Shown here one piece after another: positions 1 through 5,861 of a stretch of DNA of 5,992 bases. Both the position numbers and the translations under genes were made by a program. Source of the stretch: Flavobacteriaceae bacterium (GTDB lineage: Bacteria > Bacteroidota > Bacteroidia > Flavobacteriales > Flavobacteriaceae). A model generated the notes under the pieces. It had not been told where the DNA came from. It worked only from the letters and a program-made list of their open reading frames with translations, and ran no database searches. The stretch is from the NCBI GenBank assembly GCA_030828025.1, contig JAURDG010000092.1:1-5992 (forward strand), read 5' to 3'. Every line of letters begins with the position of its first letter. Position 1 is the stretch's first letter.

Positions 1-280
1 TATGGAGGGCATTGGACCCAACCAATTGACCATAGATGCACTAGTCGATCGTGTTGCACAGCAACAGGCAAGTGAAATCATTTTTGCCTTAAGCAGCACT
101 ATGGAAGGAGATACGACCAACTACTATATCTTTAAAAAATTAAGCAACTTTTCGCTCACTTTTACGGCTATTTCCAGAGGTATTGGTGTTGGTGATGAGT
201 TAGAATATGCTGATGAGCTTACCTTGGGACGTAGCATTACCCAGCGAATCCCTTTTGAAACATCCATGAATAACGAATAA
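1..280 (+). CDS. recR: Recombination mediator RecR, C-terminal part (5' end outside window)
   Basis: This is the last 92 or so codons of RecR, which with RecO (and RecF) loads RecA onto SSB-coated single-stranded DNA during gap repair in the cytoplasm. The visible part is the second half of the Toprim domain, with the stretch ALSSTMEGDTTNYYI, in which EGDTT corresponds to the family EGxxTA motif. It is followed by the conserved RecR C-terminal segment containing RGIGVGDELEYADELTLGRS. RecR is normally about 200 residues, so roughly 110 N-terminal residues, including the helix-hairpin-helix and zinc finger, lie upstream. The ATG at base 2 is an internal methionine (the usual D/MEGIGP context), not the start. 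The stop TAA at 278-280 abuts the next ATG with no spacer, so the glycosyltransferase gene is probably co-transcribed. The identification is firm; only the missing end is unknown. Confidence 0.95.
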   Translation, partial: MEGIGPNQLTIDALVDRVAQQQASEIIFALSSTMEGDTTNYYIFKKLSNFSLTFTAISRGIGVGDELEYADELTLGRSITQRIPFETSMNNE

Positions 281-1420
281 ATGAAGCTATCTGTTGTTGT
301 TCTGAACTATAACGTCAAGTACTTTATTGACCTTTGCTTGCAAAGCGTGCTGGCTGCTACCAAGCATTTGGATGCCGAAGTGATTGTGGTTGACAATGCC
401 TCCATTGATGGTAGTGTGGACTGGATTAAAAAGCAGTTTCCTAGTGTTGTTGTTATTGAAAACAAGAAAAATATAGGCTTTCCAAAAGGGAATAATATTG
501 GGGTTGCACAAGCTAAAGGCGAGTACGTATGTATCCTTAATCCAGACACGATTGTCGCTGAAAATACCTTTAAAAAGGCACTTAGTTTTATGGAGCAAAA
601 CAAAGATGTAGGGGTTATGGGCCCACAACTTTTGGATGGCTCTGGGCGATTTTTAAAAGAGTCAAAAAGAGGTGTGCCAACCCCTTGGGTTGCCTTTACA
701 AAAGTTGCAGGGCTTTATAAAATTTTTCCCCGACTATTTGGTGCATATTACAACCTAAGACTTCCAAAAGATCAAGCAGGCCCAACGGACATTTTGGTTG
801 GTGCATTTATGTTTATGACCGCAGCCCACTACAAACAATTAAAAGGCTTTGATGAAGATTGCTTTATGTACTCCGATGACATTGACCTAAGCTACCGCTC
901 GCTTCAATTGGGCAAACAAAATTATTATAATCCTGCCATCAAGGTCATCCATTTTAAAGGCGAAAGTACGCCGAAGGATTTTGTTTATCAGATGATGTTC
1001 CGCGAGGCGATGAACTACTTCTATACCAAGCATTTTCACGTTTCCAATTTGGTAAAAATATGGATTAAGCAAGCCACAAATGTCTTTAGTTTTCTCAAGC
1101 GAATTCGTGGATCAGAAAAGTTAATCAAAAAAGCAAAGCCCAGACGTTATTGGCTTATTTCCAAAGCACTAGACCTTGAAATTGGGGTGGATAAAAATAT
1201 TCCGTTTACACACACCAAGAGTTTGCACGGTGTTTTTAAGCACAGAAGCTCACGTACCGAATTAATCTTTGACCCTGAAACCATATCGTTTTCAGAAATG
1301 ATTGATTTTATGCATGCCAACAACAACTCATTTACCTATAAATTTTTAAGCTCCGATAAAGGACATGCAGTAGGCAGCAACCTAAGCACTTCCAAAGGCG
1401 AGGTGCTGGTGATGTACTAG
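281..1420 (+). CDS. Family 2 glycosyltransferase (rhamnosyltransferase/WbbL-like)
   Basis: This 379-residue GT2 (GT-A fold) enzyme transfers a sugar from a nucleotide-sugar donor, probably onto a cell-surface glycan or lipid-linked intermediate at the cytoplasmic face. The N-terminal strand LSVVVLNYN is followed by the nucleotide-binding VDNAS (38-41 for DNAS). The metal-binding DxD position appears as NPD (87-89), as in WbbL-type rhamnosyltransferases. Other motifs are GAFMFMT near 174-180, the acidic catalytic block SDDIDLSYR (198-206), and HFKGEST (224-230), which matches the H-x-x-G-x-S end motif of that subgroup. Residues from about 255 to 379 form an extra basic, then acidic, C-terminal region ending in GSNLSTSKGEVLVMY, with no transmembrane helix. 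The start ATG directly follows the recR stop and has no Shine-Dalgarno sequence. Donor and acceptor cannot be read from the sequence; rhamnose is only the best guess by motif. Confidence 0.9.
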   Translation: MKLSVVVLNYNVKYFIDLCLQSVLAATKHLDAEVIVVDNASIDGSVDWIKKQFPSVVVIENKKNIGFPKGNNIGVAQAKGEYVCILNPDTIVAENTFKKALSFMEQNKDVGVMGPQLLDGSGRFLKESKRGVPTPWVAFTKVAGLYKIFPRLFGAYYNLRLPKDQAGPTDILVGAFMFMTAAHYKQLKGFDEDCFMYSDDIDLSYRSLQLGKQNYYNPAIKVIHFKGESTPKDFVYQMMFREAMNYFYTKHFHVSNLVKIWIKQATNVFSFLKRIRGSEKLIKKAKPRRYWLISKALDLEIGVDKNIPFTHTKSLHGVFKHRSSRTELIFDPETISFSEMIDFMHANNNSFTYKFLSSDKGHAVGSNLSTSKGEVLVMY

Positions 1421-1440
1421 CTCAAGACGTGATTAATTTG

Positions 1441-1448
1441 TACTTTTG
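1441..1448 (+). promoter_or_regulatory. Candidate Bacteroidota -7 promoter element before the E2 gene
   Basis: TACTTTTG matches the Bacteroidota -7 consensus TAnnTTTG exactly and lies in the 41-bp gap between the glycosyltransferase and E2 genes. Transcription would be expected to start about 5-8 bases downstream, near 1453-1456, leaving a leader of only about 6-9 bases before the ATG at 1462. No TTG-type -33 element is present at the usual 17-23 bp spacing (the nearest TTTG, 1437-1440, is far too close). The assignment therefore rests on the -7 match and its position. Confidence 0.5.
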
Positions 1449-1461
1449 AAAAAAAATACGC

Positions 1462-2805
1462 ATGCCCATTTATAAGCTCGTTTTGCCCGCAATGGGAGAG
1501 AGTGTTTCTGAAGCTACCATAACCCAATGGTTGAAGAAAGTCGGCGATAAGGTTGCTGCAGACGAAGCTGTCGTTGAAGTTGCTACCGACAAGGTTGATT
1601 CAGAAGTGGCTAGCGAATACGATGGCGTAATTAAAGAAATTTTACATCCAGTAAATGCCGTTGTTGCGGTTGATGCACCTTTAGTACTCATCGAAACAGA
1701 CCAAGATTTGGTTCAAGATGCAACGCCCCAACCACCTGCTGCTCCAACAAAACAGATTGTTGCGCCAGCACCTGTTCCAACACCCGAAATTCAAGAGGTG
1801 GCTCAAGCTCCTGAGACCTATATGCAACGAGGCCAAGTACTTGCTACGCCAACGCCTAACGTGGCTGGTGATTCGGACCGCTTTTATTCGCCGCTGGTAA
1901 AAAGTATTGCCCAAAAAGAACATATATCAATGGATGAATTGACATCCATTGTTGGAACAGGAAAAGAAGGTCGAGTTACCAAAAGCGATATGCTTGCTTA
2001 CCTAAAGCAACGCAAACCGAAATCGACCCAATCCAAAACCGATATTGTAGCGCCAACAACACCTATTTCGCCAGCAAAAGCAACAGCAGTTTCTCGGGAG
2101 GATATTGTTGTGCCGATGTCTCGAATGGAACAGTTGATTTCGGAGCATATGACACGTAGTCTGCAAACTTCTGCTCATGTGCAATCCTTTATCGAAATAG
2201 ATGTGACCAAGCTGTGGCGTTGGCGTGAGAGAGTAAAAACAGACTTTTTTAAACAACAAGGTGTTAAGCTAACTTTTACTCCGATTTTTCTTCAATTAGT
2301 AGCACAAATTTTACCCGAATTTCCCTTGCTGAATAGTTCTGTTGAGGGTACCAATATCATCAAGAAAAAAGATATCAATTTAGGAATGGCTACGGCACTA
2401 GCCGATGGCAACCTGATTGTTCCTGTTATCAAACAAGCCGACTCGCTTAACCTTGTTGGTTTAGCTAAAAAAGTAAACGATCTGGCAACAAATGCACGAA
2501 ATAATTCACTAAATCCAGATGACGTACAAGGCGGGACCTATACGGTAACCAATGTGGGTATGTTTGGTAGCCTTACGGGCACGCCAATCATTAATCAGCC
2601 GCAAGTGGCTATTTTGGCGTTGGGTGCGATTCGAAAAATGCCTGCCGTTATGGAAACAGAACACGGAGATGTAATCGCCGTACGGCAAAAAATGGTGGTG
2701 TCACATAGCTACGATCATCGCATTGTAAATGGCGCCATGGGTGGTATGTTTTTGTTGCGCTTTAAAGAGCTTATTGAGCAATGGGACGAATCTATAAGTG
2801 TATAA
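1462..2805 (+). CDS. 2-oxo acid dehydrogenase complex E2 (dihydrolipoyl acyltransferase), probably branched-chain type
   Basis: E2 is the core of a 2-oxo acid dehydrogenase complex; its lipoyl arm carries the acyl group from E1 to CoA. The 447 residues show one lipoyl domain (1-80) with the lipoylated lysine K44 in EVATDKVDSEV. A Pro/Ala/Gln-rich linker (81-140) follows, then an E1/E3-binding domain (about 142-181, FYSPLVKSIAQKE and GTGKEGRVTKSDM), a second linker, and the catalytic domain (about 213-445) with the MFGSLTGTPIINQPQ block and active-site His419 in SYDHRIVNGA. The usual Asp four residues after the His is Asn423. The opening LPAMGESVSEATITQWLKK and the single lipoyl domain resemble Bacteroidota branched-chain E2 more than pyruvate E2, but substrate is not proven. 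No E1 or E3 gene is nearby. The start ATG is chosen because lipoyl domains begin right there; the leader is A-rich without a Shine-Dalgarno sequence. Confidence 0.93.
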   Translation: MPIYKLVLPAMGESVSEATITQWLKKVGDKVAADEAVVEVATDKVDSEVASEYDGVIKEILHPVNAVVAVDAPLVLIETDQDLVQDATPQPPAAPTKQIVAPAPVPTPEIQEVAQAPETYMQRGQVLATPTPNVAGDSDRFYSPLVKSIAQKEHISMDELTSIVGTGKEGRVTKSDMLAYLKQRKPKSTQSKTDIVAPTTPISPAKATAVSREDIVVPMSRMEQLISEHMTRSLQTSAHVQSFIEIDVTKLWRWRERVKTDFFKQQGVKLTFTPIFLQLVAQILPEFPLLNSSVEGTNIIKKKDINLGMATALADGNLIVPVIKQADSLNLVGLAKKVNDLATNARNNSLNPDDVQGGTYTVTNVGMFGSLTGTPIINQPQVAILALGAIRKMPAVMETEHGDVIAVRQKMVVSHSYDHRIVNGAMGGMFLLRFKELIEQWDESISV

Positions 2806-2808
2806 AAT

Positions 2809-3582
2809 ATGGAACTCTCGCTCAAACGCCCGATTTGCTTTTTTGACCTAGAAACCACTGGAGTCAATGTAGCCAAAGATAAAATCGTGGAGATTTCGAT
2901 TTTAAAAGTATTTCCTAACGGAAATAAAGAATCCAAAACTTGGTTGGTAAACCCGGGAATTCCAATTCCGCCAGAGAGTACACTTGTCCACGGCATCACA
3001 GATGAAAAAGTAGCAAACGAGCCGACCTTTAAGGAATTAAGTGGTGAAATTCACGCAATGATTCAGGGTGCAGATTTGGCTGGCTTCAACTCCGATAGGT
3101 TTGATATTCCGTTGTTGGCTGAAGAGCTGCTCCGTGCTGACATTGATGTGGATTTTAAAAAGCAGCTCACCGTTGATGTACAGACCATTTTCCACAAAAT
3201 GGAACAACGGAATCTTAGTGCAGCCTACAAGTTTTATTGCGGAAAGAATTTAGAAAATGCACACAGCGCAGAGGCAGATACTACCGCTACCTACGAAGTG
3301 CTCAAGGCACAAATTGAAAAATATGACGAATTAGAAAATGATATTGCTAAGCTTAGTGCCTTTTCTACTCGCCGGAAAAGTATTGATTTTGCTGGATTTA
3401 TTTTGGCGGATGCCGATGGTGATCCTTCGTTTAGTTTTGGCAAACACAAAGGCAAAAAAGTAGTAGAGGTTCTTCAACAAGAACCTGGTTATTTTGGCTG
3501 GTTATTGGATGCAGATTTTCCGCTATACACCAAAAAAGTGTTGACCGCCATTCGATTAGAAACGCTTAATACCAATCCATGA
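2809..3582 (+). CDS. DEDDh 3'-5' exonuclease (DnaQ/ExoX-like)
   Basis: This 257-residue protein combines an RNase-T/DnaQ-type exonuclease domain (about 8-170) with a small C-terminal ExoX-like domain (about 190-250). The five metal-ligand and catalytic positions are all present: D13 and E15 in FFDLETTG, D99 in GFNSDRFD, and H152 with D157 in AHSAEAD, the H-x4-D arrangement that defines the DEDDh class. The C-terminal part shows SFGKHKGKKVVEV and PGYFGWLLDADFP, the pattern of the ExoX-like C-terminal domain. The enzyme should remove nucleotides from 3' DNA (possibly RNA) ends in the cytoplasm. It lacks a polymerase III alpha-binding tail that I can recognise, so it is more likely a repair or end-trimming nuclease than the replicative epsilon subunit. 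It starts 3 bases after the E2 stop and overlaps the next gene by 4 bases (ATGA). Confidence 0.9.
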   Translation: MELSLKRPICFFDLETTGVNVAKDKIVEISILKVFPNGNKESKTWLVNPGIPIPPESTLVHGITDEKVANEPTFKELSGEIHAMIQGADLAGFNSDRFDIPLLAEELLRADIDVDFKKQLTVDVQTIFHKMEQRNLSAAYKFYCGKNLENAHSAEADTTATYEVLKAQIEKYDELENDIAKLSAFSTRRKSIDFAGFILADADGDPSFSFGKHKGKKVVEVLQQEPGYFGWLLDADFPLYTKKVLTAIRLETLNTNP

Positions 3583-4190
3583 AAATTATCTGTATTGGTC
3601 GAAATTATGCGGCTCACATAGATGAACTGAACAACAGTCGTCCAGATTCGCCAGTTGTATTTCTTAAACCCGACACAGCCATTGCCCAATCAAATTTACC
3701 ATTTTTTATCCCTGAATTTTCGAACGATGTGCACTATGAAGTCGAGGTGTTGGTAAAAATAAATCGCATAGGCAAACACATTCAAGCAAAGTTTGCCCAC
3801 AAGTATTACGATGAAATCGGATTGGGCATTGACTTTACCGCCCGCGATGTACAGCAAGCACTAAAGTCCAAAGGCTTGCCTTGGGAAAAAGCCAAAGCCT
3901 TTGACGGGTCAGCTTATGTGGGCAATTGGGTGAAAAAATCAGATCTAACAGATTTAAATAATCTCCCTTTTTCACTGCATAAAAATGGCGAAGTGGTACA
4001 GCAAGCTGATACCTCCTTGATGCTTTGGGGAATTGATGCGCTAATCGCACACATATCACAATTCTTTACCCTTAAAATTGGCGATATCATTTTTACAGGA
4101 ACACCAGAAGGCGTTGGGTCTGTTGCCAAAAACGACTTGTTGGAAGGCTTTTTGGATGGGCAAAAGTCATTTTCATTAACTGTTAAGTAA
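3579..4190 (+). CDS. Fumarylacetoacetate hydrolase family protein (FAHD1-like)
   Basis: At 203 residues this is a single-domain FAH-fold enzyme of the FAHD1/YcgM type, which includes acylpyruvate hydrolases and oxaloacetate decarboxylases. The divalent-metal ligands are recognisable: E54 and E56 in HYEVEVLV, and D85 in GIDFTARD. The N-terminal GRNYAAHIDEL carries H13 and E16, matching the His/Glu pair of the mobile lid in FAHD1. Further family blocks are KGLPWEKAKAFDGSA (98-112) and FTGTPEGVG (172-180). Likely roles are hydrolysis of C-C bonds in acylpyruvates or removal of oxaloacetate; the true substrate cannot be read. The ATG overlaps the exonuclease stop (ATGA, 3579-3582), and its own stop shares a base with the cinA ATG (TAATG), so both junctions look translationally coupled. 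The length is complete for this subfamily. Confidence 0.9.
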   Translation: MKIICIGRNYAAHIDELNNSRPDSPVVFLKPDTAIAQSNLPFFIPEFSNDVHYEVEVLVKINRIGKHIQAKFAHKYYDEIGLGIDFTARDVQQALKSKGLPWEKAKAFDGSAYVGNWVKKSDLTDLNNLPFSLHKNGEVVQQADTSLMLWGIDALIAHISQFFTLKIGDIIFTGTPEGVGSVAKNDLLEGFLDGQKSFSLTVK

Positions 4191-5431
4191 TGCAAGCCGA
4201 TATTATTACCATTGGAGACGAAATCCTGATCGGTCAAGTTGTCGATACCAATTCGGCGTTTTTGGGCAAGGCACTTACAGCAATTGGCGTTGAAGTGCGT
4301 CAAATTCATTCCGTTTCAGACAAAAGAGAAGCTATTTTAGCCGCCCTTGAAAGTGCACAGAATAAGGTTGAACTCGTTATTTTGACTGGTGGATTAGGTC
4401 CAACCAAGGACGACATTACCAAACATACGCTTTGCGAATACGTTGGCGATACGCTCAAATTTGACCCCAAAGTCATGGCGCATATCGAAGAACTTTTTAG
4501 CAAATATGTCCAGGCACCAGTAAACGAACTCAACAGGGGACAAGCCATGCTTCCGTCTTCCTGCCAACAGCTATTTAATCCGCACGGAACGGCTATGGGC
4601 ATGTGGATGAAAAAAGAAAATACGGTCTATGTTTCCTTGCCGGGCGTTCCTTTTGAGATGAAATATTTGGTGCAAGAAAAGCTCATTCCTATGATAAAGG
4701 AGACGTTTTCACCACCAGTATTGGTGTACAAGACCATGATGACCTTTGGTCTTGGCGAAAGCATTATCGCTGAAAAAATTGAGCACTGGGAAGCATCACT
4801 TCCACCACATATTAAATTAGCGTATCTGCCCAACTTGGGGCGTGTCCGTTTGCGTCTTGCTGCCAAAGGAACCGATGAAGCTGCCTTGCAAAACGAAATA
4901 GATGTGTTGTTTGCTGCGCTTTACCCGCTCATTGGCGATTATATTACGGGTTATGAATCCGAAGAACCTATCGAACAGCAGATTGGCAACGCCTTGGTGC
5001 ATAAGGGCTGGATGCTCGCCACGGCAGAAAGCTGTACTGGCGGAAAACTGTCCTCGCTGTTTACGCAGCATGCGGGTGCTTCGGCTTACTACAAAGGGTC
5101 GATTGTGAGCTATGCTACTGAGCTAAAAACGAACCTATTAGGTGTTTCAGAAGAGTTAATTAACGAATATACTGTGGTAAGCGAGCCAGTGGCGCTTGCT
5201 ATGGCAAGAGGTGCGTTGCGCCAAACGGGCGCGGATGTAGCTGTAGCCACTACAGGTAATTTTGGCCCCACTAAAGGAGATGCTGATGCCGAAATTGGCA
5301 CGGTGGTCATTGCCATCATCACTCCTGATATTGAAAAGGTAGAAACCTTTTGTTTTGGAAAACACCGAGAACGAAATCTTCAAAAAACTCTAAATAAGAC
5401 ACTGGAGTTGCTGCTTAAAACGCTTCGCTAA
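4190..5431 (+). CDS. cinA: CinA: competence/damage-inducible protein A with NMN deamidase domain
   Basis: This is full-length two-domain CinA (413 residues). The N-terminal MoCF/COG1058 domain (1-170) has GDEILIGQVVDTN (9-21), LTGGLGPTKDDITK (65-78) and SLPGVPFEMK (149-158); in studied homologues it is an ADP-ribose pyrophosphatase. A KH-like middle segment (about 178-250) leads to the C-terminal PncC domain (about 258-413), which deamidates nicotinamide mononucleotide to nicotinate mononucleotide in pyridine-nucleotide recycling. That domain shows TAESCTGG (278-285, nucleophile S281), Y308 and K313 in SYATELKTNLLGV, VSEPVA, and TTGNFGPTKGDADAEIGTV. The last block replaces the common GIAGP with GNFGP, and similar GNxGP forms are, as I recall, usual in this phylum. 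The gene overlaps the FAH gene by one base and is probably the last of the E2-cinA transcript. A link to competence is not implied by the sequence. Confidence 0.95.
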   Translation: MQADIITIGDEILIGQVVDTNSAFLGKALTAIGVEVRQIHSVSDKREAILAALESAQNKVELVILTGGLGPTKDDITKHTLCEYVGDTLKFDPKVMAHIEELFSKYVQAPVNELNRGQAMLPSSCQQLFNPHGTAMGMWMKKENTVYVSLPGVPFEMKYLVQEKLIPMIKETFSPPVLVYKTMMTFGLGESIIAEKIEHWEASLPPHIKLAYLPNLGRVRLRLAAKGTDEAALQNEIDVLFAALYPLIGDYITGYESEEPIEQQIGNALVHKGWMLATAESCTGGKLSSLFTQHAGASAYYKGSIVSYATELKTNLLGVSEELINEYTVVSEPVALAMARGALRQTGADVAVATTGNFGPTKGDADAEIGTVVIAIITPDIEKVETFCFGKHRERNLQKTLNKTLELLLKTLR

Positions 5432-5531
5432 GTTAATAGTTAATAGTATTGATCCCATTTCCCTTTTAACTAATAACCAATAACTATTGCCTATTGCCTA
5501 ATAGTTAATAGTCGAGAAGTTAATAGTATTG
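5432..5531 (+). repeat. Cluster of short TTAATAGT-type repeats between cinA and rpmB
   Basis: This 100-base AT-rich tract starts at the base after the cinA stop. Forward copies of GTTAATAGT occur at 5432-5440, 5439-5447, 5504-5512 and 5519-5527. The 14-mer AGTTAATAGTATTG occurs exactly twice, at 5438-5451 and 5518-5531, 80 bases apart. Between them are related forms: AACTAATAAC (5468-5477), CAATAACTATTG (5478-5489) and two tandem CTATTGC units (5484-5497). No open reading frame or RNA gene is recognisable in it. It could be decayed tandem repeats, a member of a dispersed intergenic family, or a weakly structured 3' untranslated region. Confidence 0.8.
5481..5507 (+). repeat. Inverted repeat, 8-bp arms, inside the repeat cluster
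   Basis: TAACTATT (5481-5488) is perfectly complementary to AATAGTTA (5500-5507), with an 11-base loop that holds GCCTATTGCCT. The stem has only one G-C pair and no T-run follows, so it would be a weak hairpin. It may simply reflect the two orientations of the same short repeat. It is the only hairpin-like structure I found between the cinA stop and the rpmB promoter. Confidence 0.55.
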
Positions 5532-5565
5532 CTTATCTAGCTTTTAAATAATTTTAGGAATATGC

Positions 5566-5595
5566 TTTGTAACTCCCTTAAAAAGATTAAATTTG
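5566..5595 (+). promoter_or_regulatory. Bacteroidota-type promoter for rpmB-rpmG
   Basis: TTTG at 5566-5569 (-33 element) is followed after 18 bp by TAAATTTG at 5588-5595, an exact TAnnTTTG -7 element. Both the motifs and the spacing fit the phylum's primary sigma factor consensus. Transcription would start near 5600-5603, giving a leader of about 14-17 bases before the rpmB ATG at 5617. The promoter lies downstream of the repeat cluster, so rpmB-rpmG is expected to be transcribed independently of cinA. Confidence 0.75.
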
Positions 5596-5604
5596 CAGCC
5601 TGTT

Positions 5605-5614
5605 AAAAAAGGAG
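5605..5614 (+). promoter_or_regulatory. Purine-rich ribosome-binding region of rpmB
   Basis: AAAAAAGGAG ends only two bases before the ATG at 5617. It is the only GGAG-containing leader next to a start codon in the window; the other genes have A-rich leaders without it. It supports the ATG at 5617 over the in-frame TTG at 5593, which lies inside the -7 promoter element. The spacing is shorter than ideal for Shine-Dalgarno pairing, so the A-run may matter as much as the GGAG. Confidence 0.55.
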
Positions 5615-5616
5615 TC

Positions 5617-5853
5617 ATGTCGAAAGTATGTGAATTAACGGGCAAAAAAGCGATGGTTGGCAACAACGTATCGAAGGCCATGAACAAAACCAAGCGTACG
5701 TTTGGTGCAAATCTAATCAAGAAACGTTTTTATCTTGTAGAGGAGGATAAGTGGATTACGCTTAAGTTATCGACTTCGGCACTAAAAACCATTAACAAAA
5801 AAGGACTAGCTGCGGTGATTAAAGAAGCGCGTGCTCAAGGTCTAATTAAATAA
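5617..5853 (+). CDS. rpmB: Large-subunit ribosomal protein bL28
   Basis: The 78-residue product is a complete bL28, a structural protein of the 50S subunit. It opens with the near-invariant MSKVCELTGKKAMVGNNVS, continues with MNKTKRTFGANLIKKRFYL and WITLKLSTSALKTINKKG, and ends in GLIK, all typical of the Bacteroidota form. It is basic throughout. An in-frame TTG at 5593 would add eight residues (MQPVKKGV) not seen in the family and would overlap the promoter, so the ATG at 5617 is the start. The protein has a single Cys (C5) and therefore no CxxC zinc site. rpmG follows after 8 bases, forming the common rpmB-rpmG pair. The pair has its own promoter just upstream. Confidence 0.97.
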   Translation: MSKVCELTGKKAMVGNNVSKAMNKTKRTFGANLIKKRFYLVEEDKWITLKLSTSALKTINKKGLAAVIKEARAQGLIK

Positions 5854-5861
5854 AGTACGTC

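Noticed and set aside
1681..2259. Minus-strand open frames opposite the E2 linker
   Set aside because: Their Trp-, Cys- and Arg-rich composition mirrors the Pro/Ala/Thr-rich linker codons on the + strand; no motif supports a real protein.
3432..3439. TAGTTTTG, an exact TAnnTTTG match inside the exonuclease gene
   Set aside because: It encodes part of the conserved FSFG motif, lies about 140 bases before the FAH start, and the nearest upstream TTTG is 26 bp away, outside the normal spacing.
3914..4309. 131-codon open frame on the minus strand across the FAH/cinA junction
   Set aside because: It lies opposite two clearly conserved genes, shows no recognisable domain, and is best explained as a by-product of their codon usage.
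5481..5507. Inverted repeat as an intrinsic terminator for cinA
   Set aside because: The stem is nearly all A-T and no T-run follows, so it does not meet the pattern of an intrinsic terminator; it is listed as a repeat only.
5593..5616. Upstream TTG start for rpmB adding eight residues
   Set aside because: The TTG is part of the -7 promoter element, the extra residues are not in the bL28 family, and the ATG at 5617 has a purine-rich leader and starts the conserved MSKVCELTGK.
5432..5616. Small RNA gene, riboswitch or mobile-element remnant in the cinA-rpmB gap
   Set aside because: No transposase fragment, terminal inverted repeats with target duplication, tRNA-like fold or known riboswitch core is visible; the short exact repeats alone do not support any of these.
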